In this document: one piece after another, positions 14,047-16,470 of the stretch | Numbering within the stretch: the first letter of the stretch is position 1 | How the letters are laid out: each line of letters opens with the position of its first letter | Assembly (NCBI GenBank): GCA_009827205.1 | Contig: WUAK01000024.1 | Coordinates: 1-16,470, forward strand | Origin: Phycisphaeraceae bacterium | Lineage (GTDB): Bacteria; Planctomycetota; Phycisphaerae; Phycisphaerales; UBA1924 | Reading direction: 5' to 3' | Length of the DNA: 16,470 bases | Position numbers and translations under genes: made by a program | The notes under the pieces: generated by a model | Database searches by the model: none | Told to the model about the DNA's origin: nothing | Seen by the model: only the letters and a program-made list of their open reading frames with translations

Positions 14047-16470
14047 TTACTCACAGCCGGCGTTGAAGTTCGCGATCCACGCCGTGAAGTCCGTTGGTGT
14101 GCAAGAACCGTCGGCGTTCTGGTCACACTCGGGTAAGTTGTTGTTGAATGCGTTGATCCACGCGGTGAAATCGGTCGGTGAGACAACTCCATCACCGTTA
14201 ACATCTGCCGCACAGTCGTTGCATGTGCTGTCGAGTTCGCAAAGCGTGATCTCGATGTACTCGGATGACTCGAGCGCCGAATCACCGTCGCCGGCGGGTG
14301 CCTGGGATTCGAGCGATCCACCGTCGTCAGTTTGATACGCCCCAACTGCGAGGTGAATCGTCTCAGGGATGCTGCCGCCGAACTCCGCATTCAGATCGAT
14401 GAGCCCCTCAACAACAGTGCCCCTAGCGACAGTCGCATTCACAGCATCAAACCACCCCGCAAAAGAGCCGGTCGATTCGGCCCCGATGAACGCGTCCCAG
14501 CCTGCGACCTGCCCCGACTTTGCCCACATCGCTGCGCCGAGCGGGCCAGGTGTATCCGCCAAGAGCAGGAAGTGGTCACGAGAGGAGGGAGGGGTCATGG
14601 CAACGTACAACTGATTGCCATCGAGCCCGGCATACAGCGAGATCCCGGCGTTCTGGGCGACAAGTACCGCCTCGGGATCGAGCGAGCCGTCAATGGTGAA
14701 GACCGGTGGTTCTCCGCCTGAAACGTTGAAATTCCAGTCCTGCCCGTTGTTGTTGTCCCAGATGCCGGAGCCATCGTTGAAGACCATATTGAGTTGTGTT
14801 GCGTTCGGAGCGATGGACACGTCTATCGACCAAGTCTGCTCGATCGGGTCGTAGCTCATCAAGGGATCAGTTGGATTGACGGAAGACCACCCGTTAAAGC
14901 CGTAGTGCAGATACACGCTGTTTGAGCCAGCGAGCGGCCCTCCCTGCGGGTCGTACGTGATCGAGACCGATTCGCCCGCGATTGGCGTCACAGGGTCGAT
15001 CGTCACGCGGTCACCGCCTGGGTTTGATCCTTCGCCGTCTCCGACCCAGACGTGCTGGATGGGCGAACGCTTGACGTTGCCGAGCGAGTCAACAGCTTCA
15101 ACGTAATAGTCCACGAGAACATCGGTGAGACCCGACACCTCGATGTAATACTGGTCTGCGATCTCTGCGGGCAACTCGAAGAAATTGATCGAAGGGTCGT
15201 TATAGATATTGCCAACAGGAAACGCTCGGCTCGTCATCGGAAGATCAGTCCAGTCCCCCGCTGTCCCAGCCGCCGTTGGACGACCGCTGTACGTCTCGTT
15301 GTGATAATCGTTGAGTGGGTTTACCCCGTCTGCGTCGATTCTGTACTTGAGCGTGACAGAGGACACCCCCGAAACGTCGTCCACAAATGTCCAGATATGG
15401 AAGTCGGCCGGCATCACGGTCGGTGTGTAACCGTGCGGCGAACCGAAGTTCATCGAACCCGGGTTCCAGGGAAAGCGCTGGGGTATCCAGATAGTCGGAG
15501 CTGTTCGGTCTATACCCGTAGGGATGACCTGTGCGGTGTGCTGGAGCGCTTCGTTGCAGGCGACTGCTGGTTTGACTTCGAAGTCGAGTGCAGTGCCGTA
15601 GTACATGTAGCCCGAGTTGAGAGAACCTAGGAAGTAGTGCCACGCACGCTCTGCTGGTCGGGAGCCAGCATCTGGAGAGATGACATCGGAGATCCGAACG
15701 GGTAGCCCGTTGTCTTCTGAAATCTGTTCGGCTGTATCGACGTGATTCTGGGCGGCTGTGATAACGGCCCAGTTGCGGATGTCTTCGGCCCAGCCGTTCT
15801 CGATATCGACCTGCCCCTGCGCGTTGACGGGCGGGTAGTTCCAATTGAGGAAGGTCGGAGAGCCAAAGTCGCCGTCGGCGTTGACCCACGCACCATCTTC
15901 GACGTGGACGACGTCATTTGCGGGCACAGGGTGATCGGCGAGATACTCCTCCACCACCGTCGCGTGGAATCCCTGTGATTGCGCCGAGGAGACGAGATTT
16001 GGGGTAGCCTCGAGGTAGTACGAGAATCCGCCGCCGAAAGCGTTGTCACCGTCGTGCGCGAGCGTGACGAGCATCGGACGAGTGGGATCGTTGCGTGTTT
16101 CGAGAGCCTGGAAGTGCTGGGTGCCGAGCGGGTTGTAACCGTCCTCCCACGAAACAGACTGACTCGCGGGGATCGCGATGATTTCGTGGAGTGTTGGACT
16201 GTCAGGGTTGGATGCGGGATCGGCGTAGCGGACCCTGCGCGGAGTCAGCGCGAAGGGGTACGCCTCCGCTGGCGCGCATCCTCTAGAGATCTGGACTCGG
16301 TAGTAGGAATCCGCGCCCTGAGCGGGATTGAGCTGGTCAGCCAGATTGGGCGGCTCGCAGTTCACGCCGCCCGACCCGAGCACGACCGGGAAATCGGCGC
16401 ACGCCCTGCTGATCTTCTCGGCGCTGACTACAGACCAATCGATGCCCTCTTCATCGAGAACTTTGACAAG
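14047..16470 (-). CDS. Secreted GH57-like glycoside hydrolase with CBM25-like domain and C-terminal GC-type dockerin (5' end outside window)
   Basis: The last 807 residues of a multidomain enzyme are present; the frame is open to the window edge, so the start and signal peptide are missing. Residues about 1-290 resemble the catalytic core of family 57 alpha-amylase/amylopullulanase-like enzymes. They include MLVTLAHDGDNAFGGGFSYY (133-152), the segment DVVHVEDGAWVN, NGWAEDIRNWAVITAAQNHV, and RAWHYFLGSLNSGYMYYG. An Ig-like stretch follows (PPTIWIPQ-type, then SGVSSVTLKYRID). A CBM25-like starch-binding module is encoded at about 14715-15010, with SVYLHYGFNGWSS and MVFNDGSGIWDNNNGQDWNF. Next comes an unassigned beta-rich domain (about 14220-14710), and the dockerin at the very end. 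The catalytic nucleophile cannot be fixed with certainty. The likely role is extracellular starch or alpha-glucan breakdown together with the CBM20-like esterase immediately downstream. The GH57 assignment is from motif memory and is less certain than the CBM25 and dockerin calls. Confidence 0.75.
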   Translation of the reverse strand, partial: LVKVLDEEGIDWSVVSAEKISRACADFPVVLGSGGVNCEPPNLADQLNPAQGADSYYRVQISRGCAPAEAYPFALTPRRVRYADPASNPDSPTLHEIIAIPASQSVSWEDGYNPLGTQHFQALETRNDPTRPMLVTLAHDGDNAFGGGFSYYLEATPNLVSSAQSQGFHATVVEEYLADHPVPANDVVHVEDGAWVNADGDFGSPTFLNWNYPPVNAQGQVDIENGWAEDIRNWAVITAAQNHVDTAEQISEDNGLPVRISDVISPDAGSRPAERAWHYFLGSLNSGYMYYGTALDFEVKPAVACNEALQHTAQVIPTGIDRTAPTIWIPQRFPWNPGSMNFGSPHGYTPTVMPADFHIWTFVDDVSGVSSVTLKYRIDADGVNPLNDYHNETYSGRPTAAGTAGDWTDLPMTSRAFPVGNIYNDPSINFFELPAEIADQYYIEVSGLTDVLVDYYVEAVDSLGNVKRSPIQHVWVGDGEGSNPGGDRVTIDPVTPIAGESVSITYDPQGGPLAGSNSVYLHYGFNGWSSVNPTDPLMSYDPIEQTWSIDVSIAPNATQLNMVFNDGSGIWDNNNGQDWNFNVSGGEPPVFTIDGSLDPEAVLVAQNAGISLYAGLDGNQLYVAMTPPSSRDHFLLLADTPGPLGAAMWAKSGQVAGWDAFIGAESTGSFAGWFDAVNATVARGTVVEGLIDLNAEFGGSIPETIHLAVGAYQTDDGGSLESQAPAGDGDSALESSEYIEITLCELDSTCNDCAADVNGDGVVSPTDFTAWINAFNNNLPECDQNADGSCTPTDFTAWIANFNAGCE
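14050..14214 (-). repeat. Duplicated EF-hand/dockerin repeat encoding the C-terminus of the GH57-like protein
   Basis: Two copies spaced exactly 81 nt (27 codons) apart encode DVNGDGVVSPTDFTAWINAF and DQNADGSCTPTDFTAWIANF. Each begins with a D-x-N-x-D-G calcium loop with Asp at loop position 12, as in type I dockerins. Flanking Cys residues (CNDC, PEC, GSC, AGC) and the final Gly-Cys-Glu match the GC-type dockerin known mainly from Phycisphaerales planctomycetes. The DNA copies are visibly similar (compare ATCCACGCCGTGAAGTC with ATCCACGCGGTGAAATC), consistent with an internal duplication. Confidence 0.85.

Overview
The window looks like chromosomal DNA from a diderm, moderately GC-rich bacterium, most likely a planctomycete of the Phycisphaerales type. 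The main clue is the C-terminus of the gene at the right edge: two EF-hand-like dockerin repeats with Cys residues and a Gly-Cys ending, matching the GC-type dockerins of that group. FHA-like secreted proteins, a TatA and a multidomain starch-type glycoside hydrolase fit this. The lineage is inferred from protein signatures, because no rRNA or other phylogenetic marker was compared.

Left part (1-6865, all minus strand): a complete two-partner secretion pair. The outer-membrane transporter (TpsB/FhaC type, 4937-6865) is followed after 15 nt by its large exoprotein (TpsA type, 635-4921). After a further 71 nt comes the start of a family 5 peptide-type ABC transporter substrate-binding protein (1-563), cut by the window edge.

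Middle part (6866-8456): a tRNA-Met(CAU) gene, tatA with a recognisable sigma70-like promoter, and folD, all on the minus strand. folD and ligA are divergent and separated by 52 nt. Their start codons sit in a near-perfect inverted repeat with a TACGAT hexamer exactly 6 nt before each start and no Shine-Dalgarno sequence, which suggests back-to-back leaderless promoters. This FolD differs from the canonical enzyme at three catalytic positions (Gln54, His98 and Glu121, where E. coli has Lys, Gln and Asp).

Right-middle part (8454-12726, plus strand): a tight cluster of ligA (NAD-dependent DNA ligase with an unusual insertion before the active-site lysine), a CYTH-domain protein and an aldehyde dehydrogenase, with gaps of 9 and 25 nt.

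Right part (12733-16470, minus strand): a probable starch or alpha-glucan module. It holds a large GH57-like secreted enzyme with a CBM25-like domain and a dockerin (5' end outside the window), then 36 nt later a secreted alpha/beta-hydrolase esterase with a CBM20-like N-terminal domain. The esterase converges on the aldehyde dehydrogenase gene with only 6 nt between stop codons.

Coding density is very high. The longest stretch without a gene is 6866-7002 (137 nt), so there is no gene-free stretch over 300 bases. I see no CRISPR array, insertion sequence, integrase or phage gene. Most genes look ordinary. The points that most deserve a second look are the FolD active site, the symmetric folD/ligA start region, the LigA insertion, and the two-partner secretion pair in a probable planctomycete.
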